A DNA stretch of 64,000 bases from Pyrenophora tritici-repentis (lineage: Eukaryota; Ascomycota; Dothideomycetes; Pleosporales; Pleosporaceae), in contig NC_089392.1 in NCBI RefSeq assembly GCF_003171515.1, positions 62,001 through 126,000 on the forward strand, in the 5' to 3' direction. The translations under genes and the position numbers were made by a program. The notes under the pieces were generated by a model. The model saw nothing but the letters and a program-made list of their open reading frames with translations, was not told where the DNA came from and ran no database searches. Below are positions 47,984 through 56,528 of the stretch, one piece after another; the stretch's first letter is position 1, and each line of letters begins with the position of its first letter.

Positions 47984-48898
47984 ATGATCAATACACGCAC
48001 CAACCGACTCGCAAAGCACCGTATATCGCCTACAAGCGACGTAGGCAGAGCGTTGAACACGACGTTCGACTTCCGGCAATTCCTGCGGCTACCGCCGCGC
48101 GAAGTCAGGGACAACATGTACGACTACACACTTCTGGATGAACGGCAAGGAACCAGCCATAGCCGCATCTACACGAAAAGCCTACTTCTGAGGCGACTGT
48201 ACAGCAAGAGAGGCTGGCCATAGTACCGCAATATCTCTCTGCCCGCGTTAGGCCCGCTGCCCATGCTTCACACGCCGAGCATACTCCGAGTCTGCAGGCA
48301 AGTTCAGGCAGAAGCTTTGGATACTCTGCACAGAACCAAGATCCTCGTGATAACGGTTACTTCTGTCGAGGGTGATTTCAGTGACCTTGTCCAGAAATGG
48401 TCGCTGGACATGCTCCATTTCCGTCGCATCAGAGTTGATCTTATAATGACCGACATTACCGCTGCGGCGGTTCGCATGTGCCTCTGTCGCGTTGCAAGCC
48501 TGCTCAAGAAGCGTGTGCTATCGCTGCAGACCCTTGAGGTTAGGATCGGGTACTCGCACATGAACGCGTCTGCTGCCGTTCGTGACCATGGCTTCGCGCT
48601 TCTGTTCAGGCGAAAGGATATTGCAGAAAGCATGTGCGAGCTTGCTCCTTTGTTGCGAAGGCAGCAACGCAGGGAGAGGAGAGGGTACAAACCGCTACAG
48701 GTCTGGTGGGGAGTTAGCGAGGTTCAGAAGAAGGCTGGAGACTACAGTTGCGCATGCACGTATCTGCGTGTCAGTTACCTGCAGCGGATTTGGGGCCAGG
48801 TGTGCCCGAAATGCGGGACAGATGATGGCAGTGCAGTTCCAGTTTCAGCAGATGAAGACTGCCGACATCTCGGCTTTAAACTTCACCAGTGCTGGTAG
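47984..48898 (+). pseudogene. 2EXR/F-box-like fungal protein, split by a stop
   Basis: One frame with two open parts. The first (47984-48220) holds FRQFLRLPPREVRDNMYDYTLL, close to the RLPxEIRxxIY pattern that opens fungal 2EXR and F-box-like proteins. A TAG at 48221-48223 stops it. The same frame reopens with SILRVCRQVQAEALDTL, a motif that normally follows in these families, and runs to 48898. An intron spanning the stop is possible. The C-terminus contains CPKCGTDDG. Function of the family is mostly unknown. Confidence 0.5.
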
Positions 48899-48997
48899 CT
48901 CTAGTCAACTTAATTAGACATCAACTTGTGTTACTCGGCTAGTCGTCTGAATTCTATTGCTTTAATTGCGCGTGTTTGCTATTTACAGGTAACAATA

Positions 48998-49151
48998 ACG
49001 TGAGCCACATGGGAGTTGGTCACATAAGCGAGTGAGTTTTAGCTATCAATAATAAGTAGTTATTAAGATATAAAGGTGTAGATTATTGGTTTTTCTTAGT
49101 AAAAAGAGGTAACTAACTCACTTATTTCACTGACTCGCATGTGGCTCACGT
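48998..49151. mobile_element. TA-flanked MITE (mariner/pogo type)
   Basis: 154-bp AT-rich element with 14-bp ends ACGTGAGCCACATG and inverted CATGTGGCTCACGT. It is flanked on both sides by TA (48996-48997, 49152-49153). Inner arms (CGAGTGAGTT / AACTCACTTA) are also inverted. TA duplication points to Tc1/mariner-type mobilisation. No matching transposase is in the window. Confidence 0.85.
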
Positions 49152-49259
49152 TAGCTTAAGTAGAAACAGCAAATTCTTTATATATGACTACCTCTTGACA
49201 CTTTTAAAAATATAGAATGAATTCATTGTTTCCCAATTTGTCTATAGAATCCAACGTCT

Positions 49260-50067
49260 TTACGCCTCAAAAATTACAGGAAGATCTCGCTTTGCTGTAC
49301 TGCTCTTCTCGCTATCGCATGGGATGCTGCTAGGAACATTGGTTGGGATTACGACGTAATCGTGGTACCAGTACACTTGGCCTTGTGGCTTAGGCGTCAA
49401 ATTCGGCGGCTCGTTCTCGCCTTCCGTAGTCTTGAGCACGGTGTAACGAGTTTTGTACCTAAGACCTATTAGCAAAGAGTATTCCTATCGAAACAGGCGA
49501 TAAGAAAGCTGTTCAGTATTGAATGTAGGAAGAAGACATTGTGCGGGAATGGTGTAGGGAAACTCACTGAATTTGCGAACAATTTCCTCCTACGAAAGTA
49601 TTTTCGATTCGGCCTTCAGAGTCATATACCGTAGCCGTGGCATTGTTATCAAAAATTGAAACAATAGTAGGGTAATGCTGCGTAAGTTAGAATTTTTGAC
49701 TAGTTTCCACATGATGGACAGACTTACAATTAACTTCTTGCTGCCGTCGGTGGGCAAAAATCCGTTCTTGCATTTTGTGATTGCTGCGGCTCCTACACAG
49801 TGGATGGTTAGGGTGGTCTGCATGCCATCTTTGGTGAAGTAATCTGTGTATTCAGTCGTTGCAGCTGGATCTTCGGCAGCCGTTACGAGTCTGAGGGTTT
49901 GTCAGTCATCTCCTACGATCTTATGTGAGTACTGTGTTGACTAACGCTTTGAGGAATGGCTCGAATTCGGCCTGAACTCCTTTTTGAGGAGAGTAACCAC
50001 TAAAGTCTATCGCAAGTACACCAGAAAGCAACGCCACATAGGCAATGACGGTAGAGGTGGTCTTCAT
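49260..50067 (-). CDS. Small secreted protein S1 (NTF2/SnoaL-like fold suspected)
   Basis: Four-exon gene: exons 49946-50067, 49728-49890, 49568-49677, 49260-49458. Introns have GTTAGT, GTAAGT and GTGAGT donors and CAG/CAG/TAG acceptors. Product 197 residues, starting MKTTSTVIAYVALLSGVLA, a clear signal peptide. The mature part has FTKDG, LPTDGSKK, a GNCSQ motif and a Pro-rich tail. It shares with S2 (51956-52670) the same intron phases and exactly equal exon 2 and 3 lengths (163 and 110 bp), so the two are paralogues. The fold suggestion rests on size and pattern only. Likely secreted; function unknown. Confidence 0.75.
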
Positions 50068-51092
50068 AGTGAAAAAGAGAAGAGTGGGTGTAGATGTAAA
50101 AATAGAGTGTATAAATCTTAGTGGAGAGGTGGAAATAGATTGACTGGATTGACTAATGAAAGTAAGAGGCTTAGAGGATGAGATGATTTACTAAACGTAC
50201 AGAAGGTGCGGCATTTGTACGGAAGCGATACGAGAATAGGGGGATTGGCATAACCGTGGTTGATCGCTCTTAACTAAGCTTAAAACGGCTACGGAATATC
50301 CCTTAATGCAAGAGGTACTGACGAGTTGTAAATGATGCGCTGTATGGGTTCTTTAGTTGGTTATTTCTATAATAGGGTTTGAAACGGAACACTTTGGTAG
50401 GGTTAGCCTGTCTAACGCTCAGCACGGCCCGATTTTGCATTTTCATGTTACTCGTCAGCAGAACGCATTACACATTATTTGTCACCTTAACAATTGTGAA
50501 ACCCAATTATCAGTTAGGCGCAATTCAGTCAATTTACTCTCTTGATATATTTCTAAGCGTTGTTGTTCATTACATGATTAAAATCCCGTGAATGCAAACC
50601 GCTTACAGCTAACTATCCGATTTTAATTAGCGCTAGATGTCTCTAGACGTTCCCGTTCCCTGCCGCAATTATCCTTCTTTCGGTCCGTCTCCGATGGCTC
50701 TCCGGAGCATGGGGATGTGGTGGCAGGTGCATAGCGCTAGAACGGACGAATTTGAGCATGAACAATTTTTAAGGATCTGTGTTAGTTTCGAAACGATCCC
50801 CTAAATAGGCTTGGAAACAGGGTAATGGGTTATTTAAAGGCAAGCAGGGCATTAGCAGCTACAAATACTAGTAGTAGCTCGATCTGTTGAAAGAAGCCGA
50901 GTTTAGTCTTTTTTATAGATAATAAGGGTAGAGGAATAGCTATGTCTGTTTGGCCGTATTTGTACGGAGTGTTAGATAATTAAGCTAGTACTGTGCCTGT
51001 GCGCGTACACTGGTAAATGGGTTAGGGTTAGGTGTAATATTGTAATCTTTTAGTTATTTTAAAATAAAGTAGCTTAAAGTATTACTTGTATC
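50068..51092. other. Divergent intergenic region S1-S2, left part
   Basis: AT-rich, no gene recognised. Contains the S1 promoter region (50068-50300). Short ORFs here show no family features. Confidence 0.5.
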
Positions 51093-51223
51093 TGTTGAGA
51101 ATATCTGGGTTCAGTCCAGGGTAGAAGGTGCTTGAGAGTCACATGATATGCTGGTGTGGCAGGCACTGCCCGGTGGGCAATAGCACCCACCACAACAGCC
51201 TAAGTCTGTGACACTGGACAACA
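51093..51223 (-). repeat. Solo-LTR-like repeat, inverted partner of 46512
   Basis: 131 bp beginning TGTTGAGAATATCTGG and ending GGACAACA. About 115 bp matches 46520-46634 in reverse with few differences. No target duplication. The pair faces each other across 4.6 kb. Confidence 0.6.
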
Positions 51224-51955
51224 CGACAGTCAATACAATACGTTGCAACCACCCTGCCTTGTCCCTCTCACTTGGTAACCTGTGGTAGTCATATTACTGG
51301 AGGGACCTCGTTCCAATAATTATAATATAAAAATAAAGTGCTAGGTTTACGAGATTTAATTGTATTGATTATATTATTAACAGGGCTTATAGTAGTTAAG
51401 AAGTTTAGTGTGAAAAACGGTGGGTTGCATATGCGTCTGATGTTGGGGTGGCTCGTTGGCCGATGTGGCTCGTCGGGCCGGCGAACACGTTAGGGCCGTC
51501 TTTTGCGCGGCCATCTTTCGGAGGACAACACGAATCGCTACAAAGGGCGGTGTAACTTCATGCCAACAAAGCAAAGCATCGACATTTTTGACGGAAATTG
51601 TCTCATAGCATAGAGTTTCTTTAAATGAGATCTTTAGAGCCGTGAGTTTTTCATGCGGGTTTTAGTGATCTTGGCGTCGGCGTCTCTAAATCCATGCTAA
51701 TAAGTAGTTCGTCCGTAGACAAAACCTGGTAGGTACCGTAACTATGAGACATCTTGGCAAGGGGTCTTGATTTAAATGTGTGACGGACTTTTTCCTTCTA
51801 TCGCTTCATGCTCATATATATATCGTCTTGCGGTCAACGAATCCTGTACATCATTAGTTGTCTTTGGCTACCTTTCCATTCTCGTCTAAAAGCTTATTAC
51901 TACACTTGTTTTACTACCTTCCTTCGTTAAATCGACAACGCTATACAATATCAAA
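51224..51955. other. Intergenic region upstream of S2
   Basis: No gene recognised. A TATATATAT run at about 51813-51821 lies 140 bases upstream of the S2 start and could be its TATA region. Confidence 0.4.
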
Positions 51956-52670
51956 ATGCATAGTTCTATGGCTTCGTTCACATTGCTTTTTGCATTAGTT
52001 CCTGTAACTTTTGCGGTTAGCATGACTCATTACAAAGCCGGAAGTGGTGTGGATGCTGCATTTAAATACTTTGTTGAAGAGTGTGTACCAAATGATAAAT
52101 ATCTTGCTTGACGCAAATATTGACACGACTAGATACTACAAGACATCTGAAGACAAGGCCGCTGCAGACACATTTACAAATTTCTGGACTACCGATGGCA
52201 CATTGCGTATTGCAGGAAACAGCTATCAGGGCTATACGAAGATGCTGGCCGTGAAGCAAAACCTTCTTCCAAAAGATGGGAACAAGGCCTGGTGGGTACG
52301 TAAAGTTGATTTCTTTCAATGCTGCTGCAATATGTTGAAGCGATTTCTAACACCTTTCTCTAGCACCTTATCAACGGAACTTCGGTCCGAGACGAAACGG
52401 CAGATAACAAAACTATTGTTGCAGATATCGTAATTCAGACAACCTACACGCCGGGTAACTGTTCACAAGCGTAGTAAGTATTTGTCTCACATCTTGAATT
52501 CTAATTCTGATACCAGAACTAACCGTTGTGGCAGTGGTCAAGCTGCATTTACAGTTCTGAAGGATACATCTGGGAAGGCAAGACTTAAAGCCCATTCTCA
52601 AAGCCTGTATTTGTATGACTTGGTTGTTTCTACGACTGCATCCCCAACTGATATCGAATGCACTACTTAG
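51956..52670 (+). CDS. Small secreted protein S2, paralogue of S1
   Basis: Four exons: 51956-52080, 52133-52295, 52364-52473, 52535-52670. Donors GTGTGT, GTACGT, GTAAGT; acceptors TAG, TAG, CAG. The last acceptor is the second AG (GGCAG at 52530-52534), because the nearer one would give an immediate stop. Product 177 residues. The N-terminus MHSSMASFTLLFALVPVTFAV is a signal peptide. The mature part contains FWTTDG, LLPKDGNKAWW, TPGNCSQAY and YLYDLVVST. Exons 2 and 3 are the same length as in S1. Probably secreted; no function can be assigned. It could be a candidate effector, but nothing in the sequence proves this. Confidence 0.75.
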
Positions 52671-53588
52671 AATTTTCAAGGTATTTTGGTTGTTTGTAGC
52701 TTGGCCTTTCAGTTGGATTCAGTTCTAGTCATTTTAGTTAAATTTAGCTCTTGTTGGTAGGCCTTGTACGATCGTACGGGTGAATAACAACAACGAGGTT
52801 CTTCTGGTAACTAGTATTGGTATTGATTATCTACGAACATAGGTTCTACGAAGGTACACCTAAGCTCAGCGCAAGTTGTGCCGAAGTCGGGCCGAAGTGT
52901 TGAGCAGCCGACGTCCTTACCGATACTCACGATCCGACAGCTCTATTTATTTAGCTCCTGCGCAGAGAATTGAATAGATAACTAAAACCATATCAGTCGT
53001 TCCTGGAAGACCTTTCCCTCCTTTGCTTATCCGTAAAAGAGCAAAGGCTTTAGGATCCCCTAGCCTCGCCTAAATTTGTATGGGAGAGGCGGATTGCGTT
53101 ACTAGCACAGGCTTTCCAGTGAATAACGGGTCACGTAGTGTCGTCACCAGTTCGAACACCACTCGCTAGTCCCTGACCGCTACCCCCGTGACCCATTATT
53201 AGCTGGAAGTCTATGGTAATATCAGTATTGATATTTCTATGTTGCCTGGAATTTTATGCCGCCGAACGTGGACTGGGGATAGCGTTGGTTGTTGACTAAA
53301 GGATCAGGCAGAAGCTACTCATGCGCCCGAGTAGTCCAAGAGTCATGTTCTTTGCCACCTATCTTTGATTTGCTGGATTGACAGCTCTTTGTTCGATCTG
53401 AAATCTAATTGGCGAAGAGATGACAGAAGCAAGACGTGACCTTCGGACTAGGAGATCTAACTACCGGGGCGTGTAGGCATCATCAAAACGTTCGTATCTC
53501 CCTGATGATTGCTCTCAGGCACAAATTACGCGTTGTTCCGACCATTCAGTAGCCAACGAGAATACAGCATCATGTTGTCACAACTCAG
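52671..53588. other. Intergenic region with a degenerate inverted repeat
   Basis: No gene seen. At 53114-53208 a 22-base arm (TTCCAGTGAATAACGGGTCACG) is inverted at the other end with three mismatches, a possible old MITE of 95 bp. Confidence 0.45.
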
Positions 53589-53746
53589 CAGAGATGTCAA
53601 CAAGCAAGTCAAGCTGGCTTGATTCTTATCGATTGCAGATCACAGACAATATAGAGGCTCGTGCACAGTGGCACGTCCCAGAGAATGGTCTGTGATCTGC
53701 AATCGATAAGAATCAAGCCAGCTTGACTTGCTTGTTGACATCTCTG
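53589..53746. mobile_element. Fold-back element with perfect 59-bp arms
   Basis: Arms 53589-53647 and 53688-53746 are perfect inverted copies (CAGAGATGTCAACAAGCAAG outermost) around a 40-base loop. It lies at the broken 3' end of the CocE-type gene. No target duplication found. Confidence 0.8.
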
Positions 53747-53757
53747 GTTGTTATAGC

Positions 53758-53885
53758 CAGACTCCGCAACAATCAATCGGATCGGCATGATTGATTCCTA
53801 TCTAGGTTAAAGGCTGCCTAATAAAGTAACTCTTTAACCTATATAGGAATCAATCATGTCGATCGATTGATTGTTGCGGAGTCTG
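53758..53885 (+). mobile_element. MITE-2 copy B
   Basis: 128 bp, target duplication GTTATAGC at 53750-53757 and 53886-53893. Differs from copy A by only a few bases. Confidence 0.96.
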
Positions 53886-55460
53886 GTTATAGCTAATGAC
53901 AGAAATACGCGCTCGGGCAGTCTGCTCCCATCCGTTGTTTTCTCCCTTCAAATAGAAGTCAAGGAACTTTTTGAAGTCGGCGACCGAGTGTTTCTGATAC
54001 AGATCATGCCACTCCTGTGTAGAATGTAATCGTAGCCTAAAGCTATATCAGTGTTTGTACTTGACTAAGAGGACTACACAGCCGCTACTGCATACCATTT
54101 CTTGTCGTGCGGAATATCCTCAAACCCTCGGAGAGACCCAACTGTGTGTAGGCCAGTCGAAATGCTGGCTAGAACATAAGCAGGGCATCGAATGGAACTT
54201 ATGTCTGCACGCTTGTCCTGCCAGTACTCATTCATGACAGGATATTTTTGCAACATAGCGATGACGTCTTCACGCTGTTGGCTTCCTAATGTCTATTCAG
54301 CATTGTTTTGAGTGAGGTACAAAGTTTGCAGACTGCTTACCATAAAGAAAAGGAGAGATGAAACCAAAGAATCCATGCGATGGAACACCACCTCGACACA
54401 GGGTTTCTCGATAGGCATCACTGCAACCTTCGAGAGGCATTATACACGTTAGGTGAGCTGGTCGCTCAGCTGCAATGAACCACTGCGTCATTGCAAGCCA
54501 AGAGTTACCAGCTAACGCGACTTTGCCAGTGCACCACGGGAGCTGAGATATGTGCTCAATAGCATCGTGGCCATCACGACCTTCCGCTGTCCCTAAGAAC
54601 CTAGAAAATCAACGCGAGCGTGAAAATTGGGATAATAAACCCTACCTAGAGTCACCCTGGGAGCCTATTCCGAAATTAGCGTATGTACCAGCTTGCAGAC
54701 ATGCAACAGTTCACGGACCAAAAACGCCCCTTGCATCGACATTGACTACTGCGTAGCCATGTGCTACCCACTCGGCAGGATCGAAAGCCTCGAAGCTTTG
54801 AAAGCCAGACACTGCGCTTCGCGGTATTCCAGCTCGACCCGGGATAAGGTCAAGGTCGAAGAGCCCTTTTCGTATGTAAGCTGAGGTCCATAACATTAGA
54901 CTCCGCAACAATCAATTCAATCCGGTCACTCTCCTAGACCCACTTACCTATCTAGGTAGGGCTTAAACTCCTATAGGTAACTACTAGGCTTAAAGCGGTA
55001 ATCAATCAATCCAATCTGAACCTTCTAGGACCCACTTAATTGATTGTTGCGGACTGTGCATAACATGGATGCGTCTTAGGGCTCAACAAACTAGGGAATC
55101 ACATGAGCGAGAAGGAGGCCATATCCTCATAAGCATTGAAAGGTTTTACGCGCGGAGAAGGGCTATGGTCAACTAACCTGTGCCGGATTTTCCATATGGC
55201 GAATAATGCACGATGGCGGGTACCAGAGACATATCGGCCGGGCGGAATACATCTGCGCGTATAACGACTCCATCGCGTAAGGGGATTGGGATATCCTGTT
55301 CAAACACGGCTTCCGTTTCCCATGCTCTGCAGCCAGGGTCTTTTTTGTAACCAACCGGGAGCACAACCGTACGTGGGTTTAGGCCCCCGTATCGAGCTTT
55401 AGGGTCATCCGGCGGAGTCGCATCAGTATGTAGAACAAGAGTGCTTCCGATTCGGTACAT
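53886..55460 (-). pseudogene. CocE/NonD-type hydrolase, 3'-truncated
   Basis: Multi-exon member of the X-Pro dipeptidyl-peptidase/CocE alpha-beta hydrolase family. Exon 1 (55178-55460, MYRIGSTLVLHTD ... IPLRDGVVIRADVFRPA ... HYSPYGKSGT), intron 54881-55177 (GTTAGT ... CTCAG) containing MITE-1 copy H, then FDPAEWVAHGYAVVNVDARGV, the nucleophile region ALAGNSWLAMTQW (Ser at about 54501), WQDKRADISSIRCPAYVL, and WHDLYQKHSVADFKKFLDFY. Further short introns separate these. The C-terminal jelly-roll domain is missing. The coding sequence ends at MITE-2 copy B and the fold-back element. Such enzymes hydrolyse esters or peptides; substrate unknown. Confidence 0.75.
54897..55058 (-). mobile_element. 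MITE-1 copy H, inside an intron
   Basis: 162 bp with target duplication CATAACAT at 54889-54896 and 55059-55066. It sits 16 bases from the 3' splice site of the first CocE-gene intron. Confidence 0.95.
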
Positions 55461-55597
55461 GCTTGAGTCCACTGCAACAATTCAAATGGAAAATAAAAAC
55501 TGTTCAAGAATGGCCGAGTTGCCGATGTAGATAATTTGTGAAACAACACTATCAAGATGATATATATGCTGAGCAGATCCATATGCGGGGTTTGATC

Positions 55598-56418
55598 GAT
55601 GGTGGATGTGACTCCCGCCTTGGGGTGCTCTCGGACTCAACACCGGTATCCAAGATGCCAATAACCTTGTTTGGAAACTAGCCTTGATGCTTCAGGACAA
55701 GCTTGGGAAAAGCGACTTTCTCGACACCTACGATGAAGAACGTCGCCCAATTGGAGAAAGAGTAGCGCAATCGAGCCTGGTCAATATGCAGAGTCACAAT
55801 ATGATTATGGACAAGGCTTTGGGGATCGGCAGAGACACTTCAGTCGCCGAGAATAAAAGTGCGATTCAAGCACTGGTCGACGAAAGTCATTCATGTCATT
55901 CTCAAGTGCATGCAGATGTGCAGAGAGCACAATCAGTCCTCGATAGCGAGTTCAAGGCACTGGGGACAGAGATTGGCTGGTTTTACCCAACTGCTGATAT
56001 CAATAATGAGGGTCGGGATAACTTTCACGATGGCCAACTAGACAGTGATGGAAAGCTGAACACTACGGAATACCACCCTTCAACAATACCTGGGCATCAC
56101 TTTCCCCACATGTGGTTTAGGAAAGAAGGTCATGTTGTTGTCTCGTCCCGTGATCTTCTGTGCTTGGACCGGTTCGTTCTCTTTACGGCAGACCTTACTG
56201 CCTGGAGCCGAGTTGAACATGAATTGATTCACGTTGTTCCTATTGATGGTAAAAAGCTGGAAGATATTGATGGAAAATGGGGTCAGCTTTCAGGAGTGGA
56301 AGGCAAAGGGGCTGTCCTAGTAAGGCCAGACGGTATTGTGGCATGGAGAAGCAAATCCGCTGAAGATAACAATGTAAATAGATTGTATGCAGTCCTTGCG
56401 AAGATACTTCGACAATAG
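55598..56418 (+). pseudogene. FAD aromatic monooxygenase, C-terminal part
   Basis: C-terminal portion of a phenol-hydroxylase/PheA-type FAD monooxygenase. LNTGIQDANNLVWKLAL (about 55650-55690) is the flavin-ribityl DG-type motif, followed by DTYDEERRPIGERVAQ and a thioredoxin-like C-terminal domain (RDLLCLDRFVLFT; GAVLVRPDGIVAW). The N-terminal FAD-binding GxGxxG half is absent, and one extra base near 55612 breaks the frame before the motif. The open part starts at 55684. It would have hydroxylated an aromatic ring using NADPH and oxygen. Inactive as it stands. Confidence 0.75.
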
Positions 56419-56528
56419 TTCAAGTAATCGAAAATTAAATTATTAAATTAGATTTATTACTTAGGGCAGTCTCTCTTAGATTCCTTACTTAGGCCCTTAT
56501 TTATCTTCTATTCCTATCTTCTACTCCC
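56419..56528. other. Convergent 3' intergenic spacer
   Basis: 110 bases, AT-rich, between the 3' ends of the monooxygenase remnant (+) and the rhamnosidase gene (-). It presumably holds both polyadenylation regions. Confidence 0.4.

Noticed and set aside
50357..50591. Two overlapping short ORFs in the S1-S2 intergenic region
   Set aside because: No signal peptide, splice signals or recognisable motif. AT-rich random ORFs of this size are expected.
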